A stretch of DNA of 7,892 nucleotides from Lachnospiraceae bacterium (GCA_017958935.1 JAGDBR010000159.1:1-7892), one strand, 5' to 3'. Positions 1 through 5,778 are shown, numbered from the stretch's first letter. Notes: generated by a model from the letters alone, not told the origin. Made by a program: numbers and translations.

Positions 1-5
1 TATAA

Positions 6-104
6 CTGAACCTTGCCGATCTCTCGTATCGTTCTTAAAGATCAATTTACCGTAGATATTTATACTATGAGAAGGGCGAAAGTGTCAATGTAACGGATGC
101 ATAA
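6..104 (+). pseudogene. Possible decayed 3' end of an unidentified gene
   Basis: No frame is open across this stretch, but pieces of plausible protein appear in alternating frames: LNLADLSY from position 6, then VLKDQFTVDIY from 31, then YYEKGESVNVTDA ending in TAA at 102-104. Joining them needs two small frameshifts whose net effect is about three bases. The TAA touches the intrinsic terminator that begins at 103, as expected for a gene end. The DNA is visibly more AT-rich than the rest of the window. I do not recognise the family, and with so short a stretch the apparent protein could be chance. Confidence 0.2.
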
Positions 105-122
105 ACCGAAGACGGTTTTTTT
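103..122 (+). terminator. Intrinsic terminator, plus strand
   Basis: AAACCG-AAGA-CGGTTT forms a 6-bp stem with a tetraloop, followed by a run of seven T in total (116-122). It would end transcription entering from the left edge. On the minus strand the tail after the stem is poorer in T, so it may terminate the AraC-remnant transcript only weakly. Confidence 0.55.
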
Positions 123-164
123 GCATTTTTAGGTAATTATTTTTCAGGCGTCCTCAAGCCGCTG

Positions 165-257
165 TTATTTTTGCCGGTACTGCGCCGGAGAACTGCCCGT
201 GATCTCCCGGAAGCACTGGATGAAATAATCCGGTGTGTTGAAGGCCAGCTGCCCTGC
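165..257 (-). pseudogene. AraC-family regulator remnant (C-terminal HTH only)
   Basis: The minus-strand frame ending in TAA at 165-167 encodes a segment beginning near AFNTPDYF and ending EITGSSPAQYRQK. This is the characteristic last part of the AraC/XylS DNA-binding domain: second helix-turn-helix, F-x-x-x-F-R/K spacing, then G-x-[ST]-P-x-x-Y-R. Only about 25-30 residues match. An intact protein would have around 100 residues of HTH plus an N-terminal sensing domain. Upstream, the same frame stays open to 497 but no longer reads like AraC; it is the antisense of the adjacent glycosidase remnant. The 5' part of the gene has been lost, so this cannot encode a working regulator. Family assignment is good; former target and inducer are unknown, although the neighbouring glycosidase is a natural candidate target. 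Confidence 0.65.
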
Positions 258-266
258 CCGGAAGGC

Positions 267-446
267 GTACAGAACTGCATCAGGGACGGGATCCCGGTGA
301 AGGGATACTGCCACCGGAGCCTCATGGACAATTTCGAGTGGCAGAAGGGCTACAGCATGACGTTCGGCCTCGTTGCCGTGGACCGCGAAACGCAGAAGCG
401 CATGCCGAAGGAGAGCCTGAAGTTCCTCGGCGGATACGCTGAATGA
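267..446 (+). pseudogene. GH1 beta-glucosidase/6-phospho-beta-glucosidase remnant (C-terminus)
   Basis: The plus-strand frame from about 267 to the TGA at 444-446 reads CIRDGIPVKGY, then SLMDNFEWQKGY, FGLVAVDRETQKRMPKESL and a short tail. This is the conserved C-terminal end of glycoside hydrolase family 1: the GYF-x-W-SL-x-DNFEW-x-x-GY motif and the VD-x-x-TQ-x-R-x-PK-x-S end. Only about 60 of roughly 450 residues remain. The acid/base NEP motif and the nucleophile ENG motif lie upstream in the family and are absent, so the fragment is catalytically dead. The usual Trp of the W-SL motif is Arg here (CHRSL), a further sign of decay. A TTG at 171 opens the frame, but the residues before about 267 are not GH1-like. 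The hairpin at 470-489 is probably this gene's original terminator. Confidence 0.75.
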
Positions 447-464
447 CCTTTCGGAAAGCATATG

Positions 465-494
465 AAAATCCCCGGGCACAGGCCCGGGGTTTTT
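465..494. terminator. Bidirectional terminator between lysA and the GH1 remnant
   Basis: CCCCGGGC (470-477), loop ACAG, GCCCGGGG (482-489) form a perfect 8-bp GC stem. On the plus strand it is followed by TTTTT (490-494), on the minus strand by ATTTT. It lies 10 nt beyond the lysA stop and 24 nt beyond the GH1-remnant stop, so it can serve both convergent transcripts. This marks the 3' end of the lysine operon. Confidence 0.85.
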
Positions 495-503
495 CATGTC
501 ATT

Positions 504-1796
504 TCATTCTCTTTCGATCAGGTCCTCGTACGTCTCGCGTCTGACCGCGACCCGCGCCTTCCCGTCTTTCAGCATGACGAGGGCAGGACGCGGGATTCGG
601 TTGTAGTTGGACGCCATCGCGTAGTTGTAGGCGCCGGTCGTGAGCACCGCGAGGATGTCGCCGCGCTCCGGCTTCGGCAGCAGGATGTCCTCGGCGATCC
701 GGTCGCCAGACTCGCAGCAGCGGCCGGCGAGCGTGCATTCGAAGTCCGCGGGCTCGTTCATGCGCGCGGCGCTCAAGACCGTGTAGGCGGAGCGGTAGAG
801 CGCGTAGCGCGGATTGTCGGTCATGCCGCCGTCGACGGTCACGTAGCTTCTGTAGCCTTCGATCGTCTTCAGGCCGCCTGCCGTGTAGAGCGTCAGTCCT
901 GCGTCGGCGACGATCGAGCGGCCGGGCTCCATCAGGATGCGCACGGGCGGCAGGCCGTAACGGTCCAGGCCGTCCTGTAAATGCGCCGCGATCCGCCGGA
1001 TGTTGTCCGCAATGTCGACCTTGGGGTCGGATGCGACGTAGGGCACGCCGAATCCCCCGCCCAGATTGAGCACAGAAGGCGTAAAACAGGCCTTTTCGCG
1101 GCTTTCGGCCGAAAAGGCGAGTAAAATATCGAGCTGGTCGCAGAAGGGCCCGCAATCGAAGATCTGGGACCCGATGTGGCTGTGGAAGCCCAGCACGTTC
1201 AGGTGCTGTTTCGTCAGCGCTTCCCGCAGAAAACGCAGGGCCGCGCCGGTCTCGATCGGCGTCCCGAACTGGGAGTCGACCTTGCCGGTATTGATCGCGG
1301 CGAGCGTGTGCGGGTCCAGACCGACCGTCACGCGAAGCAGCACGTCCTGCACGATGCCGCGCTTTCCGGCCTCTTCGTCCAGCGCCTCGAGCTCCGCGAA
1401 GTTGTCGACGACGAAGGTCCCGACGTGTCGGTCCAGGGCGAAACGGATCTCCTCATCCGTCTTGTTCGTACCGTGGAAATAGAGTTTTTCTGCGGGGAAG
1501 CCCGCCGAGAGCGCAGTGAAGATCTCGCCCGCGGACACGACGTCCGCCGAGAGTCCCTCGCTTTCAATGACCGGATAGATGCCTTTGAAGCACAGTGCCT
1601 TTCCGGCGAACAGCACGACTGAGCCCTCCGGGAAATATGCCCGGAAAGCATCGGTATAGGTCCTGCAGTTCTTCCGGACGCGGTCTTCGGACAGGACGTA
1701 GAGCGGCGTACCGAATTCCCGTGCAAGGAGCACGGTGTCGGCGCCGTCGATCAGAAGATGTCCCTCCGGGGAGACGGAAAGATGGTCGTATAACAT
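504..1796 (-). CDS. lysA: Diaminopimelate decarboxylase
   Basis: LysA catalyses the last step of lysine synthesis, the PLP-dependent decarboxylation of meso-DAP to L-lysine in the cytoplasm. It is a fold-III (alanine racemase-type) decarboxylase. At 430 residues the length is normal. Visible landmarks: PLP lysine K66 in LFAGKAL (family YAVKAN), FHSHIGSQ at 204-211, the phosphate-binding glycine loop LNLGGGFG at 243-250, EPGRS at 290-294, the VDGGMTDNPR stretch near 321-330, and AGRCCESGD at 357-365, which supplies the substrate-binding and cross-dimer Cys/Glu. The tail TTGAYNYAMASNYNR is also typical. The ATG at 1796 has AGAAAGG about 8 nt upstream. It is the last gene of the operon and the only one separated by a long gap (112 nt from ddh), so it may be expressed differently from its partners. 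Confidence 0.97.
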   Translation of the reverse strand: MLYDHLSVSPEGHLLIDGADTVLLAREFGTPLYVLSEDRVRKNCRTYTDAFRAYFPEGSVVLFAGKALCFKGIYPVIESEGLSADVVSAGEIFTALSAGFPAEKLYFHGTNKTDEEIRFALDRHVGTFVVDNFAELEALDEEAGKRGIVQDVLLRVTVGLDPHTLAAINTGKVDSQFGTPIETGAALRFLREALTKQHLNVLGFHSHIGSQIFDCGPFCDQLDILLAFSAESREKACFTPSVLNLGGGFGVPYVASDPKVDIADNIRRIAAHLQDGLDRYGLPPVRILMEPGRSIVADAGLTLYTAGGLKTIEGYRSYVTVDGGMTDNPRYALYRSAYTVLSAARMNEPADFECTLAGRCCESGDRIAEDILLPKPERGDILAVLTTGAYNYAMASNYNRIPRPALVMLKDGKARVAVRRETYEDLIERE

Positions 1797-1839
1797 GGAG
1801 AATGCCTTTCTGTGCGGGTCTTTCGCAGGACCCGTGCCG

Positions 1840-1886
1840 AAAAAAGCGGATCGTACCGGGACCCGCGCGATAACGGCCGGTCCCGG
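1840..1886 (-). promoter_or_regulatory. Attenuator-like alternative hairpins in the ddh-lysA spacer
   Basis: Reading the minus strand, GCGGGTC (1866-1860), a 7-nt loop and GATCCGC (1852-1846) form a 7-bp stem with one G-U pair. It is followed at once by TTTTTT (1845-1840), which is intrinsic-terminator architecture inside the operon. Overlapping it, CCGGGACC (1886-1879) can instead pair perfectly with GGTCCCGG (1863-1856). That 8-bp hairpin consumes most of the terminator's 5' arm and its loop, so the two folds exclude each other. A third hairpin, CGGGTC/GACCCG (1834-1829 with 1820-1815), sits just before the lysA ribosome binding site. The pairings are seen directly; a role in setting lysA expression relative to dapA-dapB-ddh is inference. 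No known riboswitch or T-box motif is recognisable in the spacer. Confidence 0.45.
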
Positions 1887-1908
1887 CGGTACCCGTGCCG
1901 AGCGCCTG

Positions 1909-2892
1909 TTACAGCAGGTGCGCCCGCAGCTCTTCGCCGGAAAGCGGCGAGAGATAAGCCGGCGGGATGTCGAACATCGTGCGGCAGCCGGTCTGGCCTT
2001 CGGCGTGCATGCGGTACGCCGCGCGCGCGCAGGACACCATGACCGAGCCCGTGAAGAACGGGTTCGAGTCCAGCTTCAGCGAGAACTCGACCGTATCGCG
2101 GTATTCCTTGTTCCAGCCGGTCTTTCCGGAGCGGATCACGGAGCCGCCGTGCGGCAGGCCCGCATGGTCGCGCAGCAGTTCTTCTTCGGTAATGAATTCG
2201 ACGGTCGTGTCGTTGTCGGCGAAATAGTTCGGCATCGTGACGATCGCCTCGCGGATCGCGTCGAGGTCCGCGCCTTCCTCCGCGACGACCCAGCATTCGC
2301 GCAGGTGTTTGTCGCGGGTCGTCAGGACCGGGTCCTCGCCCGCACGGACGCGCTCCACGGCCTCTTCGACGGGGACCGTGTACTGCCGCGCGTCGATGAC
2401 GCCCGGGATCCGGCGGATCGCGTCGCTGTGGCCCTGCGAGACGCCGCGGCCCCAGAACGTGTAGTCCGTGCCGTCCGGCAGCGCGATGTTCGCGTAGAGC
2501 CGGGCGATCGAGAACAGGCCGGGATCCCAGCCCGTCGACATCACGGCAATGTTCCCGCCGGCCTTCGCCGCCGCGTCCACGGCCGCGAACTGCTCCGGGA
2601 TGTGCGCGTGCGTGTCGAACGAATCGACGACCGTGACAAGCTGTGCGACCTCCGGCGTCATGACCGGCAGGTCCGTCGCGGAGCCCGCGCACAGGATCAC
2701 GACGTCGATGTCCGCGGCCTTCGCCGCGAGTTCGTCATAGGCATAGACCGGCACGCCGGGCGTGCAGATCTTCAACGTTTCCGGTGAACGCCGCGTAAAG
2801 ACGGCGGTAAGCTCCATGTCCGGCGCTGCGGCGACGGCGGCTTCCGCCCCGCGTCCCAGGTTTCCGTAACCGACGATGGCTGTTCTGATCAT
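1909..2892 (-). CDS. ddh: meso-Diaminopimelate D-dehydrogenase
   Basis: Ddh (EC 1.4.1.16) reductively aminates tetrahydrodipicolinate (its open keto form) with ammonia and NADPH to give meso-DAP. This single step bypasses the succinylase, acetylase and aminotransferase branches. The 327-residue length fits the family (about 320-330). The N-terminal Rossmann fold shows IVGYGNLGRGAE (6-17) with Arg-Arg at 34-35 after the second strand, fitting NADP(H). Family signatures follow: SFDTHAHIPE at 91-100, STGWDPGLFS at 119-128, TFWGRGVSQGHSDAIRRIPG at 145-164, TMPNYF at 219-224, GLPHGG at 245-250 and a KLDSNPFFT stretch near 273-281. These line up closely with Corynebacterium Ddh as I remember it. 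A strong AAGGAGG lies 5 nt before the ATG, and the gene starts 12 nt after the dapB stop, so translation is probably linked. High confidence. Confidence 0.96.
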   Translation of the reverse strand: MIRTAIVGYGNLGRGAEAAVAAAPDMELTAVFTRRSPETLKICTPGVPVYAYDELAAKAADIDVVILCAGSATDLPVMTPEVAQLVTVVDSFDTHAHIPEQFAAVDAAAKAGGNIAVMSTGWDPGLFSIARLYANIALPDGTDYTFWGRGVSQGHSDAIRRIPGVIDARQYTVPVEEAVERVRAGEDPVLTTRDKHLRECWVVAEEGADLDAIREAIVTMPNYFADNDTTVEFITEEELLRDHAGLPHGGSVIRSGKTGWNKEYRDTVEFSLKLDSNPFFTGSVMVSCARAAYRMHAEGQTGCRTMFDIPPAYLSPLSGEELRAHLL

Positions 2893-2904
2893 GTTGTCCT
2901 CCTT

Positions 2905-3636
2905 TTAATCGCCTAAAAGATCGTCCATGTTGTATAATCCCGCGGGTCTTCCGACAAGGAATCTCGCAGCGTCCAGCGCGCCGTCCGCGAATACGCCGCG
3001 GTCATGCGCCTCATGTTTTAATGTGATCGTCTCTGTGTCGGTCCCGAAGTACACTTCGTGGATGCCGGCGATGTTGCCCATGCGGACCGCCTGCACACCG
3101 ATCTCGTTTCCTTCGCGTTTATGCTGGCCTGCCCTCCCGCAGACGATCTCGCTGCCGGGACGCGCTTCCTGAATGGCCCTGGCCAGTGCGAGCGCCGTGC
3201 CCGACGGCGCGTCCAGCTTCCTTCTGTGGTGGGTCTCGACGATCTCCGCGTCGCCGGCAAACTTCGCGGCCGCTTCGCGCACGAGCTTCGTCAGCAGCGC
3301 GACGCCGACCGACATGTTCGCGGAAAAGAAGACCGGAATGCGCTCCGCGGCCTCCCGGATCGCCTGCCGTTCCTCCTCCGTGTGCCCGGTCGTGCAGATG
3401 ATCGCGGGCAGGCCGCGCTTCACGGCCTCCGCAAGCAGGCTTTCCGTGCAGGCGTGATGTGAAAAGTCAATGAGCACGTCCGCCTCGCCGGTGTATTCCG
3501 AAAGATGCTGCAGCATGCCGTCTTCGGCGTTCACGTCGATCGCCGCGGCAAGTGAAAGGTCCGGCGCCGCCGCGATCTTCGCGCAGAGGATGCGTCCCAT
3601 GGCGCCCGAAGCGCCGTTTACTGCGATTTGGATCAT
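2905..3636 (-). CDS. dapB: 4-Hydroxy-tetrahydrodipicolinate reductase
   Basis: DapB reduces the product of DapA to tetrahydrodipicolinate using NAD(P)H; this compound is the branch point taken by Ddh. The N-terminal nucleotide-binding motif VNGASGAMGR (6-15) gives the G-x-x-G-x-x-G pattern. DFSHH at 57-61 and CTTGHTEEE at 81-89 line the cofactor site. The catalytic and substrate-binding signature is EIVETHHRRKLDAPSGTA (131-148), with the His pair at 136-137 and Lys140. The C-terminal VQAVRMGNIAGIHEVYF block is also typical. Its 243 residues match the usual size of about 240-270. Its ATG overlaps the dapA stop (ATGA, 3633-3636), so it is very likely translated by coupling to dapA. Confidence 0.97.
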   Translation of the reverse strand: MIQIAVNGASGAMGRILCAKIAAAPDLSLAAAIDVNAEDGMLQHLSEYTGEADVLIDFSHHACTESLLAEAVKRGLPAIICTTGHTEEERQAIREAAERIPVFFSANMSVGVALLTKLVREAAAKFAGDAEIVETHHRRKLDAPSGTALALARAIQEARPGSEIVCGRAGQHKREGNEIGVQAVRMGNIAGIHEVYFGTDTETITLKHEAHDRGVFADGALDAARFLVGRPAGLYNMDDLLGD

Positions 3637-4523
3637 TGCAGGATCCCCAGCTTTCTCATTTCATTCAGCAGCACCTGCTCGTGCGCTTCCTCCATCGGAT
3701 AGAGCGGGGAGCGCAGCACGTTCTCGCAGAAGCCCATGGCCGCGCAGGCCGCCTTGACCGGCACCGGGTTGACTTCCGAGAACAGGTACTTGATGAGCTT
3801 CGTGTACTTTAGCTGCAGTTCCAGAGAGCCCTTCAGGTCGCCGGCAAGGAACTTTTCGACGATGTCGTGCGTTTCCTTCGGCACGACGTTCGACAGCACC
3901 GAGATCACGCCGATGCCGCCCAGCGAGAGCAGCGGGACGATCTGGTCGTCATTGCCGGAATAGAGGTCGAGCCGGTCGCCGACGATGTCCATCGTCTCGG
4001 CGATCTTGCTGATGTTGCCGTTCGCTTCCTTGATGCCGACGATGTTCTCGTGCTCCGCGAGCATCCCGTAGGTCTCCGGCTCGATGTTCAGGCCGGTCCG
4101 CGAAGGCACGTTGTAGACGATGACCGGGACCGTCGAGATCTCGGCGTACTCCCGGAAGTAATTCACGAGCCCCTTCTGGGTCGTCTTGTTGTAATAGGGC
4201 GTGACGGCCAGGATGCCGTCCGCGCCGGCCTCGCACGCCATCTTCGTCAGATGCAGGCCGTGCGCCGTGTCGTTCGAGCCCGTGCCGCCGATGACCGGGA
4301 CCCGGCCCGCCGCGCGCTCGACGCAGTAGCGGATGACCTCGATGTGCTGCTCGTCGTTCAGCGTCGCGCACTCGCCGGTCGTCGCCGCCGCGATGATCGC
4401 GTCCGCGCCGTTCTCGATCTGCCAGTCAATGAAACGCCCGAAACGCGCGTAATCCACGGAACCGTCCGGAAGCATCGGGGTGATGATCGCGGTGCCGGCG
4501 CCTGTAAACAGTCTCTTCTTCAT
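3633..4523 (-). CDS. dapA: 4-Hydroxy-tetrahydrodipicolinate synthase
   Basis: DapA condenses pyruvate with aspartate semialdehyde, the committed step to DAP and lysine. It is a class I aldolase-type (beta/alpha)8 barrel of 296 residues, normal for the family. Visible features: ATTGE (47-51) supplying the catalytic Thr, TPYYN (108-112), YNVPSRTG (137-144) with catalytic Tyr137 and substrate-binding Arg142, and the Schiff-base lysine K165 in GIKEANG. GTGSNDTAH (80-88) aligns with the allosteric lysine site of the E. coli enzyme; the position of E. coli Glu84 is His88 and that of His53 is Asp57, so lysine feedback may be weak. AGGAGG (4530-4535) sits 6 nt before the ATG. First gene of the operon, preceded by a lysine riboswitch leader that should supply the lysine control. 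Confidence 0.97.
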   Translation of the reverse strand: MKKRLFTGAGTAIITPMLPDGSVDYARFGRFIDWQIENGADAIIAAATTGECATLNDEQHIEVIRYCVERAAGRVPVIGGTGSNDTAHGLHLTKMACEAGADGILAVTPYYNKTTQKGLVNYFREYAEISTVPVIVYNVPSRTGLNIEPETYGMLAEHENIVGIKEANGNISKIAETMDIVGDRLDLYSGNDDQIVPLLSLGGIGVISVLSNVVPKETHDIVEKFLAGDLKGSLELQLKYTKLIKYLFSEVNPVPVKAACAAMGFCENVLRSPLYPMEEAHEQVLLNEMRKLGILQ

Positions 4524-4560
4524 GTCTTTCCTCCTGATGATGTCCTGATCGCGTGCGGGC

Positions 4561-4574
4561 GTTTTTCGAAAAAC
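4561..4574. repeat. 14-nt perfect palindrome in the dapA leader
   Basis: GTTTTTCGAAAAAC is its own reverse complement. On the transcribed (minus) strand its T-rich half overlaps the end of the terminator U-tract and its A-rich half follows, so the U-tract could pair with the A-run once polymerase reads through. It lies about 26 nt before the dapA ribosome binding site. Its role is unknown and it may be fortuitous. Confidence 0.4.
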
Positions 4575-4607
4575 AAAAAGGCAGCCCGCACATCCTGCGG
4601 GCTGCCT
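4569..4607 (-). terminator. Riboswitch-controlled intrinsic terminator upstream of dapA
   Basis: On the minus strand AGGCAGCCCGCA, loop GGATG and TGCGGGCTGCCT form a perfect 12-bp stem (4607-4579) followed by TTTTGTTTTT. It lies about 50 nt downstream of the lysine aptamer and 46 nt before the dapA start, the standard expression platform of a transcription-terminating riboswitch. Between aptamer and terminator a CGGC-TTCG-GCCG hairpin is present. I could not find a long antiterminator; one candidate is CGGGCTG in the aptamer (4718-4712) pairing with CAGCCCG of the terminator 5' arm (4604-4598). Confidence 0.9.
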
Positions 4608-4654
4608 AATCGTCTCATATCGCGTCGGCCGAAGCCGTGCCGTGAAAAGTGATC

Positions 4655-4825
4655 AGGGATAGCTCTCCGCAAAGTGCTTTGCGACAGTCGGCCGGATCTT
4701 CTCCGGTCGCCCAGCCCGGAGGACCTTTACGGCGGCCTCCCCGGACTTCGGCGCTTTTCCCTTTCTGCCGGAACTCCGTAAGTTTTGCTCCGGCGTACTC
4801 TTGATCAGCGCGCCTCTATCTTCTG
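4655..4825 (-). promoter_or_regulatory. Lysine riboswitch (L box) controlling dapA-dapB-ddh-lysA
   Basis: Read on the minus strand, the leader contains the conserved L-box core in order. GATAG-AGGCGCG opens it (4820 onward), with GATAG pairing to CTATC (4662-4658) as P1. The loop-E-like AAGAGTA follows, then a GCCGGA/TCCGGC stem (P2). AAAGGG and GCGCCGAAG come next, then a P3 arm, GGGCTGG, P4 (CCGGA/TCCGG), ACTGTCGC, P5 (CGCAAA/TTTGCG) and GGAGAGCTATC. The P2 and P3 loops hold TTACGG (4781-4776) and CCGTAA (4732-4727), which can make the 6-bp L2-L3 kissing interaction known for this class. It closely parallels the Bacillus subtilis lysC leader. In this family lysine binding stabilises P1 and favours the downstream terminator, shutting off the operon. 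Confidence 0.95.
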
Positions 4826-4834
4826 TTGTCGGCT

Positions 4835-4863
4835 ATGATAATACAGGTTTCCGCGTTCGTCAA
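4835..4863 (-). promoter_or_regulatory. Sigma-A-type promoter of the lysine operon
   Basis: Minus strand TTGACG (4863-4858), a 17-nt spacer and TATCAT (4840-4835) match the vegetative -35/-10 consensus well. The start would fall near 4829, leaving only a few nucleotides before the aptamer P1 strand, as usual for riboswitch leaders. It lies in the gap after the short-chain dehydrogenase gene, so the operon can be transcribed independently of that gene. Confidence 0.75.
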
Positions 4864-4871
4864 GCGTTTTC

Positions 4872-4887
4872 CTGCATTTTTATGCAG
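4872..4887. repeat. Inverted repeat just upstream of the dap promoter
   Basis: CTGCAT-N4-ATGCAG is a perfect 6-bp inverted repeat with a 4-nt A/T spacer, ending 8 nt upstream of the -35 hexamer. It could be a weak terminator for the upstream dehydrogenase transcript, but it lacks a T-run on the minus strand (GAAAACGC follows). A regulator-binding dyad is the other possibility. Function unproven. Confidence 0.35.
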
Positions 4888-4932
4888 ACGCGGAATGATT
4901 TCGGAGAATTGCACAAAGCCGTGCGCGTTTTC

Positions 4933-5766
4933 TTACGCCGCGTACAGCTTTCCGATGATCCAATTCGCAAGCCGCGCGGGCAGAAGCTTGATCAGGACGC
5001 ACACGGCCTTGTACTGGAAACCGATCGCGTAGAGCGGCTTCACGCGCTTTTTCAGCGCGACCTTCGCGATGTAAGCGCCGGCGACGCTCGCCTGCATGCC
5101 GTTCTGCTCGTCGTGTTCCATGACCGCGACGCTCTTCTCGATGCGGCCCCCGTACACGTCGTCGCCCGCAATTGATTTCGCGCGCGCCGCCGTGAAGCCG
5201 GTCGCGATGTCGCCCGGCTGGACCGCGCACATCGTGATGCCGAAGGGCCGTACTTCGTTCGCTGTCGCCATCGTATAGGAATTGATCGCGGCTTTGCTCG
5301 CGGAGTAATACGTCTGGAAGGGGATCGGGACAGGCGCCGCGACAGAGCTGATGTTCACGATCCGGCCGCCTCCGGCTTCCCGCATGACGGGGAGGACCGC
5401 CTTGTTGACGGTGACCATCCCGAAGAAGTTCACGTCGAACTGGCGCTTCGCATCCGCCGTTTCCGTGAATTCCACGGCGCCGGAGATGCCGAAGCCCGCG
5501 CAGTTGACGAGGATGTCGATCCGCCCGGCTTCCGTAAGAAGCTCGGCGACGGCGGCCGCAACAGCCGCTTCGTCCGTGACGTCTGCCTGAAGATGCCGGA
5601 GCGGGAACGTCTTGACGCCCGCCGGGGCTTCCGCCTTTTCATCATCCGCCGGAGCGGGGCGCCGGCTCATCGTATAGACGCGGCAGCCCTTGTTCTGCAG
5701 CGCGCGGGCTGTCTCCAGCCCGATGCCGCTCGTTCCGCCGGTCACCAGTGCAACCAATTCAGCCAT
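4933..5766 (-). CDS. Short-chain dehydrogenase/reductase (classical SDR)
   Basis: A cytoplasmic NAD(P)-dependent oxidoreductase of unknown substrate, 277 residues with a one-domain Rossmann fold. Motifs in order: VTGGTSGIG (8-16; the TG-x-x-x-GIG cofactor motif), Ser-Arg-Arg at 34-36 after the second strand, suggesting NADP(H), VNCAG (87-91; NNAG variant), VNFFG (112-116) with catalytic Asn113, NISS with Ser141, and YSASK with Tyr154 and Lys158. PGDIATGF (185-191 region) forms the usual loop after strand 6. The hydrophobic, basic C-terminal tail (about 238-277) resembles retinol-dehydrogenase-like SDRs and might lie against a membrane or substrate. The ATG is 12 nt after the protease stop, with AAAGGTGG overlapping that stop, so the two genes are probably co-transcribed. 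Family is certain; substrate cannot be told from sequence. Confidence 0.92.
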   Translation of the reverse strand: MAELVALVTGGTSGIGLETARALQNKGCRVYTMSRRPAPADDEKAEAPAGVKTFPLRHLQADVTDEAAVAAAVAELLTEAGRIDILVNCAGFGISGAVEFTETADAKRQFDVNFFGMVTVNKAVLPVMREAGGGRIVNISSVAAPVPIPFQTYYSASKAAINSYTMATANEVRPFGITMCAVQPGDIATGFTAARAKSIAGDDVYGGRIEKSVAVMEHDEQNGMQASVAGAYIAKVALKKRVKPLYAIGFQYKAVCVLIKLLPARLANWIIGKLYAA

Positions 5767-5778
5767 GGCATTCCACCT

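Noticed and set aside
171..446. A genuine small protein of 91 residues starting at TTG 171
   Set aside because: Residues after about 267 are the conserved GH1 tail, while the first 30 are the antisense of the AraC tail. It is better explained as a remnant than as a gene.
165..497. A genuine 110-residue minus-strand protein ending in an AraC-like tail
   Set aside because: Only the last 25-30 residues are AraC-like. The rest is antisense of the GH1 remnant, and its start lies within the lysA terminator hairpin.
1735..2787. Plus-strand open frame of about 350 codons opposite ddh and the lysA start
   Set aside because: It is the antisense of two confidently identified genes, is very rich in Arg, Ala, Asp and Val, shows no domain motif, and arises from GC-biased codon positions.
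3867..4652. Plus-strand open frame of about 261 codons opposite dapA and its leader
   Set aside because: It runs through the dapA gene and the riboswitch terminator in antisense, with Arg/Asp/Val-rich, motif-free protein.
4561..4830. T-box leader as an alternative reading of the dapA upstream RNA
   Set aside because: I see no T-box consensus bulge before the terminator, whereas all core elements of the lysine aptamer are present in order.
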